Part shown: in pieces, positions 35,890 to 45,096 of the stretch
How positions within the stretch are numbered: the first letter of the stretch is position 1
Layout: the number at the start of each line of letters is the position of its first letter
DNA from: Candidatus Opimibacter skivensis
Lineage (GTDB): Bacteria > Bacteroidota > Bacteroidia > Chitinophagales > Saprospiraceae
DNA length: 64,000 nt
Direction of reading: 5' to 3'
NCBI GenBank assembly: GCA_016722045.1
Contig: JADKGY010000025.1
Coordinates: 1 to 64,000 of the forward strand
Program-made: the position numbers and the translations under genes
The notes under the pieces: model-generated
What the model was told of the DNA's origin: nothing
Seen by the model: the letters and a program-made list of their open reading frames with translations, nothing else
Databases searched by the model: none

Positions 35890-36075
35890 CGGAAGTAACG
35901 CTGTAGAAAGGAAACACACCAAGCGATGCAAATTGCCAACACCCTCAGGACTTTTCTATAGGTTGAATCTTAGTTATTAACTGATCATAATATTATGTTT
36001 GTTTAAAGTAGATTATTAATTGTCATGACTATTTTTTGAAGCTGGCAGAAAAAAGTTCCTGCCAGCTTTTTTTTT
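35890..36075 (+). ncRNA. Candidate small RNA 1
   Basis: About 185 bases between the promoter-like element at 35881 and the terminator AAGCTGGCAG/CTGCCAGCTT (36039-36068) with nine T after it. No ORF longer than about 12 codons. The 5' part AACGC..AGAAA..AAACACACCA resembles that of candidate 2 (AACGC..AGAAA..GAATACACCA at 43854). The terminator ends 25 bases before the next gene, so this could also be a leader that terminates early. Confidence 0.45.
36039..36075 (+). terminator. Intrinsic terminator of candidate small RNA 1
   Basis: A 10-bp perfect stem AAGCTGGCAG (36039-36048) with CTGCCAGCTT (36059-36068), then a T-run. It stands just before the gene at 36100, with no gene upstream on the same strand except the candidate RNA. 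Confidence 0.85.
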
Positions 36076-36099
36076 AGCTTTATACCTTAATAGCCGCTG

Positions 36100-38577
36100 A
36101 TGCTCTTTCGTAAAACCAGTATAAAGGTTTTCTTGCTTTCTCTCCTTGCAGTTCTACATTATTCTTCAGCCACCAGCCAACCTCTGTCCCTTAAAATCTC
36201 CGGCGATGCTCAGTCCGGATTTCATACTGATATCTACAATGATGGTCAGCTTTTAGTATCCAATACCGAAGAATTTTCCATACAATTATTTAATCTGGAT
36301 TTGAGTACGTCCGCGCTTGTAGAATGGAGAGGTCAAAAATGGAACGGAGATGAAAATAGCATCACACTTCATAGTGATTTGTATCTGAAAGAGTTTGATG
36401 CTAATCTATCCGCAAGCGTAACCTATCAGGTCGTTAATTCTAATCTCGTAAAGAAGACAGTTGAATTGTTCCAACCATCGATGCCCGGCATGTATTATAT
36501 ATTGCAAGAGACAGCCAGACCGGCTCAAGCGCCACAACGATATGTAACATTTGAATATGATACCTTCCCCGGCGGCCTCGTCCATGAGATGTTTCCTGCG
36601 GCAGGCTTCATCACTCCAGGTAATGATGTCGTTGGATTTTTGATGGATGCCGGGTATAAAAATCAATACACCAGAAATACACGTCGCCGTTTCAGCGGCC
36701 GCGGCGGTGGGTTTGTAGGTATGCGCAGATTACCTGATCCGAATTTATTTTCTATCGCATCTTTATCAGACAGGGCACATGATGATCATTCCATCAAACA
36801 AACATTTGGTGAAATGTACAACCTTGACGCAGGCACAACAACAATACTAAAACCACCTTTAGCATATCAAAAAGAAGGCAACGCAGAGGTTGATTACAAA
36901 GACGGTCTAATTTCAATAACAGGCCATCCCGGTGGCAGAGCAGGCATAGATTTTATAACCCCATTTCAAGATCAAAAAATTTATACCATTTCTTTTTTAT
37001 GTAAAGGCAATACACCGGTAGCCTTAAAACTATTCAGAATTAAAAATGGACAGAAAACTATCGAACTGGAAGATGGTGTAAAATACATCGACAACTTTCC
37101 GGCAACAGAAAACGAATGGACCCGTTTCGAAGGAAGCATCCTGGTCCCTTATATCGAACATGACAGCGTATCCATGTTCATAGGTACACAATCCGGAAAG
37201 GAATGTCACCTTCAAATAAAAAATTTGCATTTTGTAGAGCACCAACCCCAACATGAACCATACAACATACTACCACTCGGTGAACAAGTGGAAAAGACAA
37301 CTTATATTTTTGTTGAGCCATGGATATCACACCAACAATTTATGATCTCAGCCCAAACCCGATTAGCCGAAGGAGAAGGCTTTAAAGGTTCACAGATTGA
37401 AAAAATGCTGTACGCCAATTTCAATATGCTCACCTGGATCACCGATGTAAGAGATTTTACGCCGTTTAATGTGCCGAATATGAATTATGCACCTGATATG
37501 TACAACAGGGATTGTTTTTTTGCAGGTGTGGCCACTTACAATAAAGAATTGAACATTTCCTTGTGGGAACAATGGGGCAAAACACAAACACCAAAGGGCG
37601 GTATCGGTACGATCATCACTCCTCTCATGGGATCGGTCGAAGCAAAAGATAATGAAGCCACCATCGAATGGCTGATCTGGGCCATGATGAACAAACGCCG
37701 ATTTGGGGTGACGCTTCCAAAGGAAAAAATTCAAAAGGCTGTTGATTATGTATTGAGTGAATTTGATGCCGACAGTGATGCGATTTGTAAATCACACTTC
37801 TCACTGAGCCAGGTCGACATTGTGGATTTCAATCCAAAGACAGATCGTCTTGCAGTTAACCAGGGTATGCTGGCTATCGCGCTCAGGACAATAAAAGAAT
37901 TGGGTTTTGATATTTCCGATGATTATATTCTAAAGGCAGAAAATGAATATCGAAAGTTTTATGATGCAGAAAGAAAGCATTTACTTTTTGACAGAAATTT
38001 TCCGGACATCATCACACTGACTGACCTTGAACCTGAGTTTTTCTCTTTGTGGTTATTCAATAGGCCAATGTTAACAGATGAAATGGTCCAAAATCATCTT
38101 GATCAAATACCTCATCTCAATATAGTATCCAATTCACCCCACCCGGAATATGGAACCACTGCACCTATCTGTGTCAGGTTGATAAAAGATGCTCCGGGAT
38201 ATTCATATCTCAGTGGCGATTATCAGCCCTTTGAAAAATTTGGAGAGGAAAATTATAGCAATGGTAAAAGTGATGGATATTATTACAATGGGGGAAGTTG
38301 GTTCAGAGCTGAGTATTGTGCTTATGTTGTCGGACTCAAACATGGTTGGACGAAGGCTACAAAATTGATGGAAAACAGAGTGTGGGCAGAGATTTATCTT
38401 AATCCGAAATGGCCATTCAGCAAAGAATTTATTCCTACAAAATGGACATCAATCGATAGCTGGTGGACATCGACAAGGGGATTGTGCTGGAATGTTTTTA
38501 TACTCATGGCTGATGAAGTGGCTGGTCTTCGCATGCCGGACATGGATCCTGATTATCAACAAATGAAATCCAAATAA
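36100..38577 (+). CDS. Secreted six-hairpin glycosidase-like protein
   Basis: 825 residues. Signal peptide MLFRKTSIKVFLLSLLAVLH ending SSATSQ. The N-terminal half is beta-rich (a sandwich to about residue 270, then a carbohydrate-binding-like segment). From about residue 430 the sequence looks like an alpha/alpha toroid: NFNMLTWITDVRDFTPFNVP, MYNRDCFFAGVATYNKE, WLIWAMMNKRRFGVTLPKE, DGYYYNGGSWFRAEYCAYVV and STRGLCWNVFILMADE. The RDCFF and W-F-R-A-E positions carry acidic residues that could be catalytic. I cannot assign a GH family. Probably a secreted or periplasmic polysaccharide-degrading enzyme. The PhzF gene follows after 17 bases. Confidence 0.7.
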   Translation: MLFRKTSIKVFLLSLLAVLHYSSATSQPLSLKISGDAQSGFHTDIYNDGQLLVSNTEEFSIQLFNLDLSTSALVEWRGQKWNGDENSITLHSDLYLKEFDANLSASVTYQVVNSNLVKKTVELFQPSMPGMYYILQETARPAQAPQRYVTFEYDTFPGGLVHEMFPAAGFITPGNDVVGFLMDAGYKNQYTRNTRRRFSGRGGGFVGMRRLPDPNLFSIASLSDRAHDDHSIKQTFGEMYNLDAGTTTILKPPLAYQKEGNAEVDYKDGLISITGHPGGRAGIDFITPFQDQKIYTISFLCKGNTPVALKLFRIKNGQKTIELEDGVKYIDNFPATENEWTRFEGSILVPYIEHDSVSMFIGTQSGKECHLQIKNLHFVEHQPQHEPYNILPLGEQVEKTTYIFVEPWISHQQFMISAQTRLAEGEGFKGSQIEKMLYANFNMLTWITDVRDFTPFNVPNMNYAPDMYNRDCFFAGVATYNKELNISLWEQWGKTQTPKGGIGTIITPLMGSVEAKDNEATIEWLIWAMMNKRRFGVTLPKEKIQKAVDYVLSEFDADSDAICKSHFSLSQVDIVDFNPKTDRLAVNQGMLAIALRTIKELGFDISDDYILKAENEYRKFYDAERKHLLFDRNFPDIITLTDLEPEFFSLWLFNRPMLTDEMVQNHLDQIPHLNIVSNSPHPEYGTTAPICVRLIKDAPGYSYLSGDYQPFEKFGEENYSNGKSDGYYYNGGSWFRAEYCAYVVGLKHGWTKATKLMENRVWAEIYLNPKWPFSKEFIPTKWTSIDSWWTSTRGLCWNVFILMADEVAGLRMPDMDPDYQQMKSK

Positions 38578-38594
38578 AAAAAATATTTTTCGAA

Positions 38595-39377
38595 ATGACC
38601 ATTTATCAGATCGATGCCTTTACGGACAAACTCTTCGGTGGTAATCCTGCAGCTGTCATTCCGCTGGATGCATGGCCCGATGATGCACTCATGCAATCCA
38701 TCGCTTTGGAAAATAACCTCGCGGAAACAGCATTCATCGTACCTGAAGGAAATGACTTCCGCATTCGTTGGTTCACCCCTGCTGTAGAGGTGGACTTATG
38801 CGGACATGCTACACTTGCTGCCGCCTATGTGATGTTCAATGAACTTGGATATGCCGCTGACATCATCAGATTTCAGTCCAGGAGCGGTTGGTTGTCTGTG
38901 CGACGTGATGGAACATGGCTTATACTTGACTTCCCTGCGGATAAGCCTAGCCCGCTTGAGGTTACTGCGAGTATGAAAAAATGCACAACAGCCAATATCC
39001 TGGAGGCGTATCAAGGTAGATCCGATTATATGTTTGTGCTCTCCGATCAAAAGACAGTGAGAGAAAGCCACTTTGATCTATTGGCTATTGCCGCTCTTGG
39101 AAACAGAGGTGTTATTTTTACATCGGAAGGTACTGGTGTTGATTTTGTCTCCCGTTTTTTTGCACCCGCGTATGGCATTCCGGAAGATCCGGTGACAGGA
39201 TCTGCGCATACGACGCTTACGCCATATTGGTCTAACCGATTGGGCAAAAAGAAGCTTGTAGCCAAACAGGTTTCTCCCCGGGGAGGAGATCTTAAATGTG
39301 AATTATCAGGAGATCGGGTACTGATCAGTGGTCAGGCCGTATTGTACATGAAAGGAGAAATCAGGATGAACTCTTGA
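38595..39377 (+). CDS. PhzF-family isomerase
   Basis: 260 residues, two-lobed diaminopimelate-epimerase fold. Motifs: YQIDAFTDKLFGGNPAAVIP at the start, NNLAETAFIVP containing the catalytic Glu of the family, IRWFTPAVEVDLCGHATLAA, and GIPEDPVTGSAHTTLTPYW for the second lobe. In Pseudomonas PhzF isomerises DHHA in phenazine synthesis, but no other phenazine genes are here, so it is an isomerase of unknown small-molecule substrate. 17 bases after the glycosidase-like gene; co-transcription is likely. Confidence 0.9.
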   Translation: MTIYQIDAFTDKLFGGNPAAVIPLDAWPDDALMQSIALENNLAETAFIVPEGNDFRIRWFTPAVEVDLCGHATLAAAYVMFNELGYAADIIRFQSRSGWLSVRRDGTWLILDFPADKPSPLEVTASMKKCTTANILEAYQGRSDYMFVLSDQKTVRESHFDLLAIAALGNRGVIFTSEGTGVDFVSRFFAPAYGIPEDPVTGSAHTTLTPYWSNRLGKKKLVAKQVSPRGGDLKCELSGDRVLISGQAVLYMKGEIRMNS

Positions 39378-39582
39378 TACGTACAAACCTTATAAACTCA
39401 ATTCGGAATAAAATATGGAATAAAATATTTTTTATGAATATAGTTTTATAAATTTATTAGAAATTTTGTGCGATCATTTAAATTTTTTGAATAGAGAGTA
39501 TGATTCTTTCTGATTTTCATCAGACAAACACAGGTATTTTCTGAAATCACATAAATTAATTAACTTTTTAATCTTTATTATT

Positions 39583-39840
39583 ATGTCTTATATTAAAAAA
39601 ATATCTGAAATAACTTTTGGAGGAAATGGTGCCGATAACCCAGTACCATTGACCAGGGATAATTATCAATTATCAGATGAAGAGCAGCAGCTCACATTCC
39701 AATCCATAAATGTCATCTCGCCTTATACGACAGGAGGAACAAAGTCCATAACAGGGCTTATTGTTTTAGATCCCAAAACCGGTGATCCTTTGATTGGTCC
39801 GAACGACCTGTGTTTCCATCCTTGCCCACCATTCTGTTAG
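39583..39840 (+). CDS. 85-residue peptide with Cys-rich C-terminus
   Basis: ATG 39583 to TAG 39838-39840, after a 200-base AT-rich gap. The N-terminal two thirds is polar and acidic without a signal peptide (MSYIKKISEITFGGNGADN, LSDEEQQLTFQSINVI). Then comes TTGGTKSITGLIVLDPKTGD and the end N-D-L-C-F-H-P-C-P-P-F-C. A leader-like N-terminus, a GG in the middle and three cysteines at the end are the layout of a ribosomal-peptide (RiPP or bacteriocin-like) precursor, but no LanB/LanC, radical SAM or peptidase-transporter gene is nearby. It is 85 bases before a sensor kinase. May be a secreted signal or toxin; unproven. Confidence 0.6.
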   Translation: MSYIKKISEITFGGNGADNPVPLTRDNYQLSDEEQQLTFQSINVISPYTTGGTKSITGLIVLDPKTGDPLIGPNDLCFHPCPPFC

Positions 39841-39925
39841 AAATTCTAAGTATTTTTTAAGGTGGAAATGAAGTGACAGGTAATATGTGATGAGTTATGT
39901 CTTTATTTCTTATTTTGTTGAACGA

Positions 39926-42900
39926 ATGAACAACATAGGAAATATCAATGCCATCAAATATTTGTTCATTCTACATGCGTGGATTTCTTTCAGCATGAAC
40001 GCAACCTGCCAGCAGGGCAATCTTTTATTTCATCATCTTAAGCTTGAGGATGGACTTAGCGATCTGATTAATCAATATGTCTATAAAGATTCAGAAGGCT
40101 TCATCTGGATAAGTTCAGTAAGTGGATTGAATAGGTTTGATGGTACGGTGGTTAAAAGGTATTTTCCAAATCCTGATGATACATTGGCAATCTATGGTAG
40201 CCTGGTTCAAAGTAATTTTTTTGAGGATAGCACATCCCATTTGTGGTTTACGACCTACAATGCGATCAATGGGTATGACAGAAAACATGATAATTTTCAG
40301 CACCATATTGTGTCTGATAATCGTTCGTCCCGGCGTGCCGACTATCATGCTTTTTATTTGGATTCCAGGAATCAATTATGGTTTACGACGGATGACAGCA
40401 TACTCCATACATTTAATGTTTTCACTCATGAAATTAAGTTTGTAACGAAGTTGAAAAGCTATTGTCAAAGAGCAATAGCTATAGCTGATAAGAATAGACA
40501 GGTCAAAAGAATTTTTGGTTTTTTGCAAGCCACTTCGGGTGTTCTGGAAATTCTTGTTGATGAAAATGGCAAAGTAACTGAGCAAAAATTGCTTTGGAAT
40601 GAAAAAAATAATATTCTTTACGGACCCAAAAAAATAGTATCGGACGGAGACAGCGTTATATGGATCATTGCCGAGAGTAAGATCGTCAAATATAATTATT
40701 TAAATAAATCTGACAGATCGCTGCCCTTAAAGGACGTTATGACCATTGAGGCGTTTAATGATTCCTTACTACTGGTATCAATTAATAAAAAGGGCGTATT
40801 TGAATTTAATAAAAATACATTTTCATTTGGGTTCCAATATCTCCCGGAAAATGATAATTCACTTAGCCTGTTATCGAAAAAGGTTGACTATATATCCGTA
40901 GACAGAGACAATGGATTCTGGTTTTGCTCAATGAACAACGGATTAAGCTATGGATATTTAGGTAAAAAGAAATTTACCAATTATCACCCGTTAACAAAAG
41001 ACGATCCCGAAAATATTGATTTCAACGCAAAAGATATCCTGGTTGATCATTCGGGCCGCATCCTGTGCAATACAGGAAAAGGAATATTCCAATTGAACAA
41101 CGAATGCCGGATAATTAATAGAATTGAAATTAATGACCCCGAGACCACAAAGCGATTAAAAAAGATAGATCATTTTTTTGAAGACAATAAAAATCGGATC
41201 TGGCTGATTTCTTATTCCGGTCTGTCTTATATCTGGCCATCATTGAAAGGTGCCAGCCATCTGACGGATTTTCCTGAGGTGTTTTCAGGTGGAATTGAAT
41301 TAAATGATGGACGGCTCATATTTGCCAGTAATAATTCGGGGATATATGAGGTGAGCGAGAGAGCAGATTCATTAATTCATATTAGCCCTGATAGTTTAAG
41401 CAAATCTTATCAATTCCTGAAGAAGGATCGAAAAGGAAGAATCTGGCTGAACAATGGTTTAGTGGATTATATTGTCCTTGATCCTATCACCTATGATAAA
41501 ATCAAGGAATTACCAGTTACAGGTGTATACAGCTCGATGGTAGAATCAAGTGATGGAAAGACAATATGGATAGCAAGTTCGGACGGTCTCTATAATATTG
41601 ATGCTGAAAATTTAAAATTGCGAAAAACCTATAATGAGAACCAAGGATTTCCTTCGGTAGGACTGAATAGCGTCCTGATGGACAAGACTGGAAAATTATG
41701 GATCACCAGTAAAATTGGTATTATAGTTTTCAATCCTGAAACGGAAGAAAGTAGGGTCTATAATTATGAAGATGGATTGCCGACATCCAATTTTAATAGT
41801 ACTGCAGCGTATCAATTTGAAGATGGTGAAATGTGGTTTGCCTCAGCCTACGGAATCACGAAATTCAATCCCTATAAGTTACAGGATCTTCAAATTAAAG
41901 CCATTCCTCAAATTACAGAATTGCTTATCAATGATCAATCTCCTGTCAATAAGCTTATTTGTGAAAGGACGGGAAGCACAAATATTTCTGAAATTGAAAA
42001 ACTGACTTTTTCATATCGCGATAGGACACTCACATTTATTATCAACTCACTCGAATTTAGCGCTCCGAAAAAAAATAAAGTACGCTATTGGTTAGAAGGA
42101 TTTGATAATGACACCATTGAAGTTCCTTCCGGAAGCAGGATACGTTATCCAAACTTACCTTCAAAGCACTTTACATTTTGTCTTCAGGCCTCTAATTCAG
42201 ATGGAATATACAGTGCAGACATCAGAAAACTGGACATAACGATCAGACCTCCGTTTTATAAAAGATGGTGGTTTATCTTATCTGTAGTCCTTCTTACGTT
42301 GGGACCAATCGCCTATATCGTATATCTGAGGATTAGCAAGAAACTTGAACTACAGAATGTACGTCTCAGGCTATATGAGAATCTACACGATGATGTAGGC
42401 TCCAGATTGAGCGCCATTGCTCTTTCAGCACAGGAATTATTACGCCAGGATCAGACCGGTAATCCCAAAGTTCAGCAAATATCAAAAGTGGCTAATAGTA
42501 TCGTAGGCAATATGCGCCGGCTCGTATGGGCTATCGACCCCGAAAATGACAGCATGAATAGTCTTGTTGATAAAATCAGGTATGATAAATCATTTATTCT
42601 CGATGATTCTATATCATTCCATCTTGATTTAGATCCGCATCTCAGTCCGGTGATCGTACCGGGAGAAGTCCGCTACCAGGTGACATCTGTCGTCAATGAA
42701 GCACTGAATAATATATCGAAATACGCAAAGGCTAAAAATGTCTGGATTCAACTGACCAAAAAGGAAGGTGAATTGAACATGATCATTCGCGATGATGGAG
42801 TCGGTTTTGATCCTGAGAATGTAATTAATGACAAAGTAAAGGCTTCCGGGTACGGCTTGGGTAATATGCAAAAAAGAGTCGCCAGGGTGAAAGGGACTAT

Positions 42901-42958
42901 TAATATTGAGTCAAAACCAGGAACAGGCACAACGATTCTTGTCAGGATCCCGTTTTAG
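39926..42958 (+). CDS. Propeller/Y_Y_Y sensor histidine kinase (HisKA_3)
   Basis: About 1010 residues. I prefer ATG 39926, which opens a signal peptide (INAIKYLFILHAWISFSM); GTG 39887 and ATG 39890 are in frame too. Periplasmic part: two-component-regulator propeller repeats (SEGFIWISSVSGLNRFDG, RIWLISYSGLSYIW, GKLWITSKIGIIVFNPET) and a Y_Y_Y domain (VRYWLEGFDNDTIEVPSGSR). One membrane helix WWFILSVVLLTLGPIAYIVY. Cytoplasmic: HisKA_3 dimerisation box NLHDDVGSRLSAIALS (phospho-His is residue 834 counted from 39887), N-box NEALNNISKYAKA, and DDGVGFDP with GYGLGNMQKR. It should pass phosphate to the regulator 77 bases downstream. Confidence 0.9.
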   Translation: MNNIGNINAIKYLFILHAWISFSMNATCQQGNLLFHHLKLEDGLSDLINQYVYKDSEGFIWISSVSGLNRFDGTVVKRYFPNPDDTLAIYGSLVQSNFFEDSTSHLWFTTYNAINGYDRKHDNFQHHIVSDNRSSRRADYHAFYLDSRNQLWFTTDDSILHTFNVFTHEIKFVTKLKSYCQRAIAIADKNRQVKRIFGFLQATSGVLEILVDENGKVTEQKLLWNEKNNILYGPKKIVSDGDSVIWIIAESKIVKYNYLNKSDRSLPLKDVMTIEAFNDSLLLVSINKKGVFEFNKNTFSFGFQYLPENDNSLSLLSKKVDYISVDRDNGFWFCSMNNGLSYGYLGKKKFTNYHPLTKDDPENIDFNAKDILVDHSGRILCNTGKGIFQLNNECRIINRIEINDPETTKRLKKIDHFFEDNKNRIWLISYSGLSYIWPSLKGASHLTDFPEVFSGGIELNDGRLIFASNNSGIYEVSERADSLIHISPDSLSKSYQFLKKDRKGRIWLNNGLVDYIVLDPITYDKIKELPVTGVYSSMVESSDGKTIWIASSDGLYNIDAENLKLRKTYNENQGFPSVGLNSVLMDKTGKLWITSKIGIIVFNPETEESRVYNYEDGLPTSNFNSTAAYQFEDGEMWFASAYGITKFNPYKLQDLQIKAIPQITELLINDQSPVNKLICERTGSTNISEIEKLTFSYRDRTLTFIINSLEFSAPKKNKVRYWLEGFDNDTIEVPSGSRIRYPNLPSKHFTFCLQASNSDGIYSADIRKLDITIRPPFYKRWWFILSVVLLTLGPIAYIVYLRISKKLELQNVRLRLYENLHDDVGSRLSAIALSAQELLRQDQTGNPKVQQISKVANSIVGNMRRLVWAIDPENDSMNSLVDKIRYDKSFILDDSISFHLDLDPHLSPVIVPGEVRYQVTSVVNEALNNISKYAKAKNVWIQLTKKEGELNMIIRDDGVGFDPENVINDKVKASGYGLGNMQKRVARVKGTINIESKPGTGTTILVRIPF

Positions 42959-43035
42959 TAGCGTCATTACTTTCTGCTAAAGATCATTTGCAGACAGATA
43001 AGTACATTTGTCTGAAGACACCAACTTTAATTTTT

Positions 43036-43758
43036 ATGGGAAAAACAGTGATTGTCTATGAAGATGAACCTGCCTTAAGAGCGCAACTGGAAAATGTTTT
43101 TTATGCGATCAGGGAGGATTTTCTTCTTTTAGCTTCATTTGAAGAACCATCGGGCGTGCTTCAGCACATCATCACATATAAGCCCAATATGGTCATCATG
43201 GATATCCAGATGAATGAAAATGAAGACGGCCTCAACGCTTTGTACAAAATCAAGAAAGCTAATCCGGACCAGAAGGTCATGATGCTCACTACATTTGATG
43301 TAGATGACAAAGTGTTCAAAGCCATATGTCTTGGTGCTGATGGTTATATGCTTAAATCAGATTTTTCTTCGCAACAACTTCCGCACGAAGCCATGCGCAA
43401 ATCTTTACGAATAATGTGTGAAGGAGGGGCCTACCTTACACCGGCAGTCGCAAGAAAAATACTTAGTTTATTTTCAGATCAAACTATCGCTGACAGAATA
43501 ATTCAAGTCAGGGAACGGTTCCAGACTCTATTCCAAAAAGAATCGGAGGATGAAAAAAAACGCCCTCATCTCACAAAAATGCAATTGGCTGTCCTGAAGA
43601 AAATAGTCGAAGGAAAATCCACACCTGAGATTGCATTGGAGCTTGGGCTGTCGGACAACACCATTAATACGCATATCAAGGGTATTTACTACGCATTGGA
43701 AGTCCATTCCAGGGCGAAAGCCGTCAAACGAGCCGTCGAAGAAAGATTGATCAGATAG
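43036..43758 (+). CDS. NarL/FixJ-type response regulator
   Basis: 240 residues from ATG 43036 (MGKTVIVYEDEPALRAQLEN); an upstream in-frame start at 42988 is unlikely. Receiver domain with the acidic pair in VYEDEP, phospho-acceptor Asp56 in MVIMDIQM, Thr in MLTTFD and Lys in MLKSD. LuxR-type HTH: LTKMQLAVLKKIVEGKSTPEIALELG, NTINTHIKGIYYALEV. Partner of the upstream kinase. Forty bases after the stop is a TCACCA-CTTT-TGGTGA palindrome; a dimeric NarL-type protein is a natural candidate to bind it (inference). Confidence 0.93.
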   Translation: MGKTVIVYEDEPALRAQLENVFYAIREDFLLLASFEEPSGVLQHIITYKPNMVIMDIQMNENEDGLNALYKIKKANPDQKVMMLTTFDVDDKVFKAICLGADGYMLKSDFSSQQLPHEAMRKSLRIMCEGGAYLTPAVARKILSLFSDQTIADRIIQVRERFQTLFQKESEDEKKRPHLTKMQLAVLKKIVEGKSTPEIALELGLSDNTINTHIKGIYYALEVHSRAKAVKRAVEERLIR

Positions 43759-43785
43759 GCTCATATTAGGTTTAAAAAAATACTT

Positions 43786-43846
43786 ATTTTTTTACTGATC
43801 TCACCACTTTTGGTGAAGTCAGTCATCCAAATAGGGTATATATTTA
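43786..43846 (+). promoter_or_regulatory. Shared promoter architecture, copy 2
   Basis: T-run (43786-43793), palindrome TCACCA-CTTT-TGGTGA (43801-43816) and TATATTTA (43839-43846). The spacing from palindrome centre to TATATTTA is about 31 bases, as in copy 1 at 35841-35888. It lies directly behind the response regulator gene. Confidence 0.6.
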
Positions 43847-43851
43847 TCGCG

Positions 43852-44107
43852 AAACGCCAAGAAAAAGAATACACCACACTTTTACACCTGTGGTTGCGGA
43901 GTAAGGCACAATCGGAACACCAAAACGATTGATATTGACAGTCCTGTTTAATTCGAAAGCCAGCAATCTCGGATTTACATGAATCGATAATACGTATATA
44001 AATCCCTTTCATTCATAACACCCATTATGGATCCTGGGTGAAATATTTCCCTTAGGATCAAAATTGCCCGGGCTGATCGTTCTTGCATGGAATGGTCAGC
44101 CTTTTTT
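43852..44107 (+). ncRNA. Candidate small RNA 2
   Basis: About 255 bases between TATATTTA (43839) and a terminator, GGCTGATC (44071-44078) paired with GGTCAGCC (44094-44101) and six T. No plus-strand ORF of note. Its start region AACGC..AGAAA..ACACCA matches that of candidate 1. The next gene is convergent, on the minus strand, so this unit is not a leader for a downstream gene. That makes an independent RNA the simplest reading, or a read-through tail of the regulator operon. Confidence 0.45.
44070..44107 (+). terminator. Intrinsic terminator of candidate small RNA 2
   Basis: 8-bp stem with one G-T pair, 15-base loop, TTTTTT after it on the plus strand. The minus strand has no T-run here, so it does not serve the convergent gene ending at 44118. 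Confidence 0.7.
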
Positions 44108-44117
44108 AATCTGATCC

Positions 44118-45092
44118 TTAACGCACAAATAGTATAGAATTCAGATTCCCCTTACCGTCATCTTCTACAATCGGATTTACCGGATCGGTATACCATTTTC
44201 CATCAACGATAAATTTATACTGGTGCTTACCTGCATTGAGCTGTTGACTTGATGTCCAGACATCGTTGATAAGCGTCATCTTTATTTTATTTTCATTCCA
44301 ATCCACAAACGATCCTGTCAGAATTACTTTGTTTGCCTTTGGGAACCCCTGAAGCTTAAAAGTTATAGGTGCTGTGATATTGAGCACGGAGTTAAAGGTA
44401 TTATGTTCATTCCGGACATTTTCTTTGCTTGCAGGATCATGCATCCACACCCCATCAACTATAAATTTGTATTCATACCGGCCCGGAGGAAGATCTGCTT
44501 TGAGTTCCCATCCATCAGCTGTCTTTTGCATGAGCGTGGTGTGCTCATCCCATCCATTAAAAGTTCCGGCCAGTACAACTTCTTTGGCTTGTGGAAAACC
44601 TTTGAGATAGAATCGTGTATTACCCTGGTCAGTACATTTCAATACGGATAAATCCAACTTATATACATCTCTCAGAAATTTATCTGAGTAGTTCTTTTCA
44701 TCCGCTTTAATTCGATTCTGCTCAGCGATGTATTTTCCATTGATGATATATCTGAATTCAAGTGGAAAGGCATCGTTGAAATCAAGGATCTTTTTTCTTA
44801 ATTCAAAGAGAAACTCTCCCTTCTTTTCCATGTGCCACCCCTTTTTACTCCAGCCATTAAATTTTCCACTGATGGCGACATCATCTATGTGGAGGTCAGC
44901 AAAATCCACATTATCCTTACCCTTGGATTGCAATGCTTTGGCATAATCACGTACATCAAATACAAAAACTACATCCTGTCCGTCAAGATAGTAGGGATCA
45001 GCAGGGTGCTGGCTGATGGCTATAGCCGGTAATAGCCAGAACATGACGAATCCGACCACCAATTTTAAATAATATTCAATTTTTATTTTCAT
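44118..45092 (-). CDS. Secreted protein with three glycogen-binding (AMPK/CBM48-like) domains
   Basis: 324 residues. Signal-type N-terminus (LKLVVGFVMFWLLPAIAIS). Three tandem CBM48-like modules: VAISGKFNGWSKKGWHMEKK, VVLAGTFNGWDEHTTLMQKT with LPPGRYEYKFIVDGVWMHDP, and VILTGSFVDWNENKIKMTLI with GKHQYKFIVDGKWYTDP. The W and K residues of this fold bind glucan chains in AMPK-beta and starch enzymes. No catalytic domain is attached. It may bind alpha-glucan at the cell surface or be a general beta-sandwich repeat protein. Starts 4 bases after the protease gene on the same strand, so both are one operon. Confidence 0.82.
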   Translation of the reverse strand: MKIKIEYYLKLVVGFVMFWLLPAIAISQHPADPYYLDGQDVVFVFDVRDYAKALQSKGKDNVDFADLHIDDVAISGKFNGWSKKGWHMEKKGEFLFELRKKILDFNDAFPLEFRYIINGKYIAEQNRIKADEKNYSDKFLRDVYKLDLSVLKCTDQGNTRFYLKGFPQAKEVVLAGTFNGWDEHTTLMQKTADGWELKADLPPGRYEYKFIVDGVWMHDPASKENVRNEHNTFNSVLNITAPITFKLQGFPKANKVILTGSFVDWNENKIKMTLINDVWTSSQQLNAGKHQYKFIVDGKWYTDPVNPIVEDDGKGNLNSILFVR

Positions 45093-45096
45093 ACCA

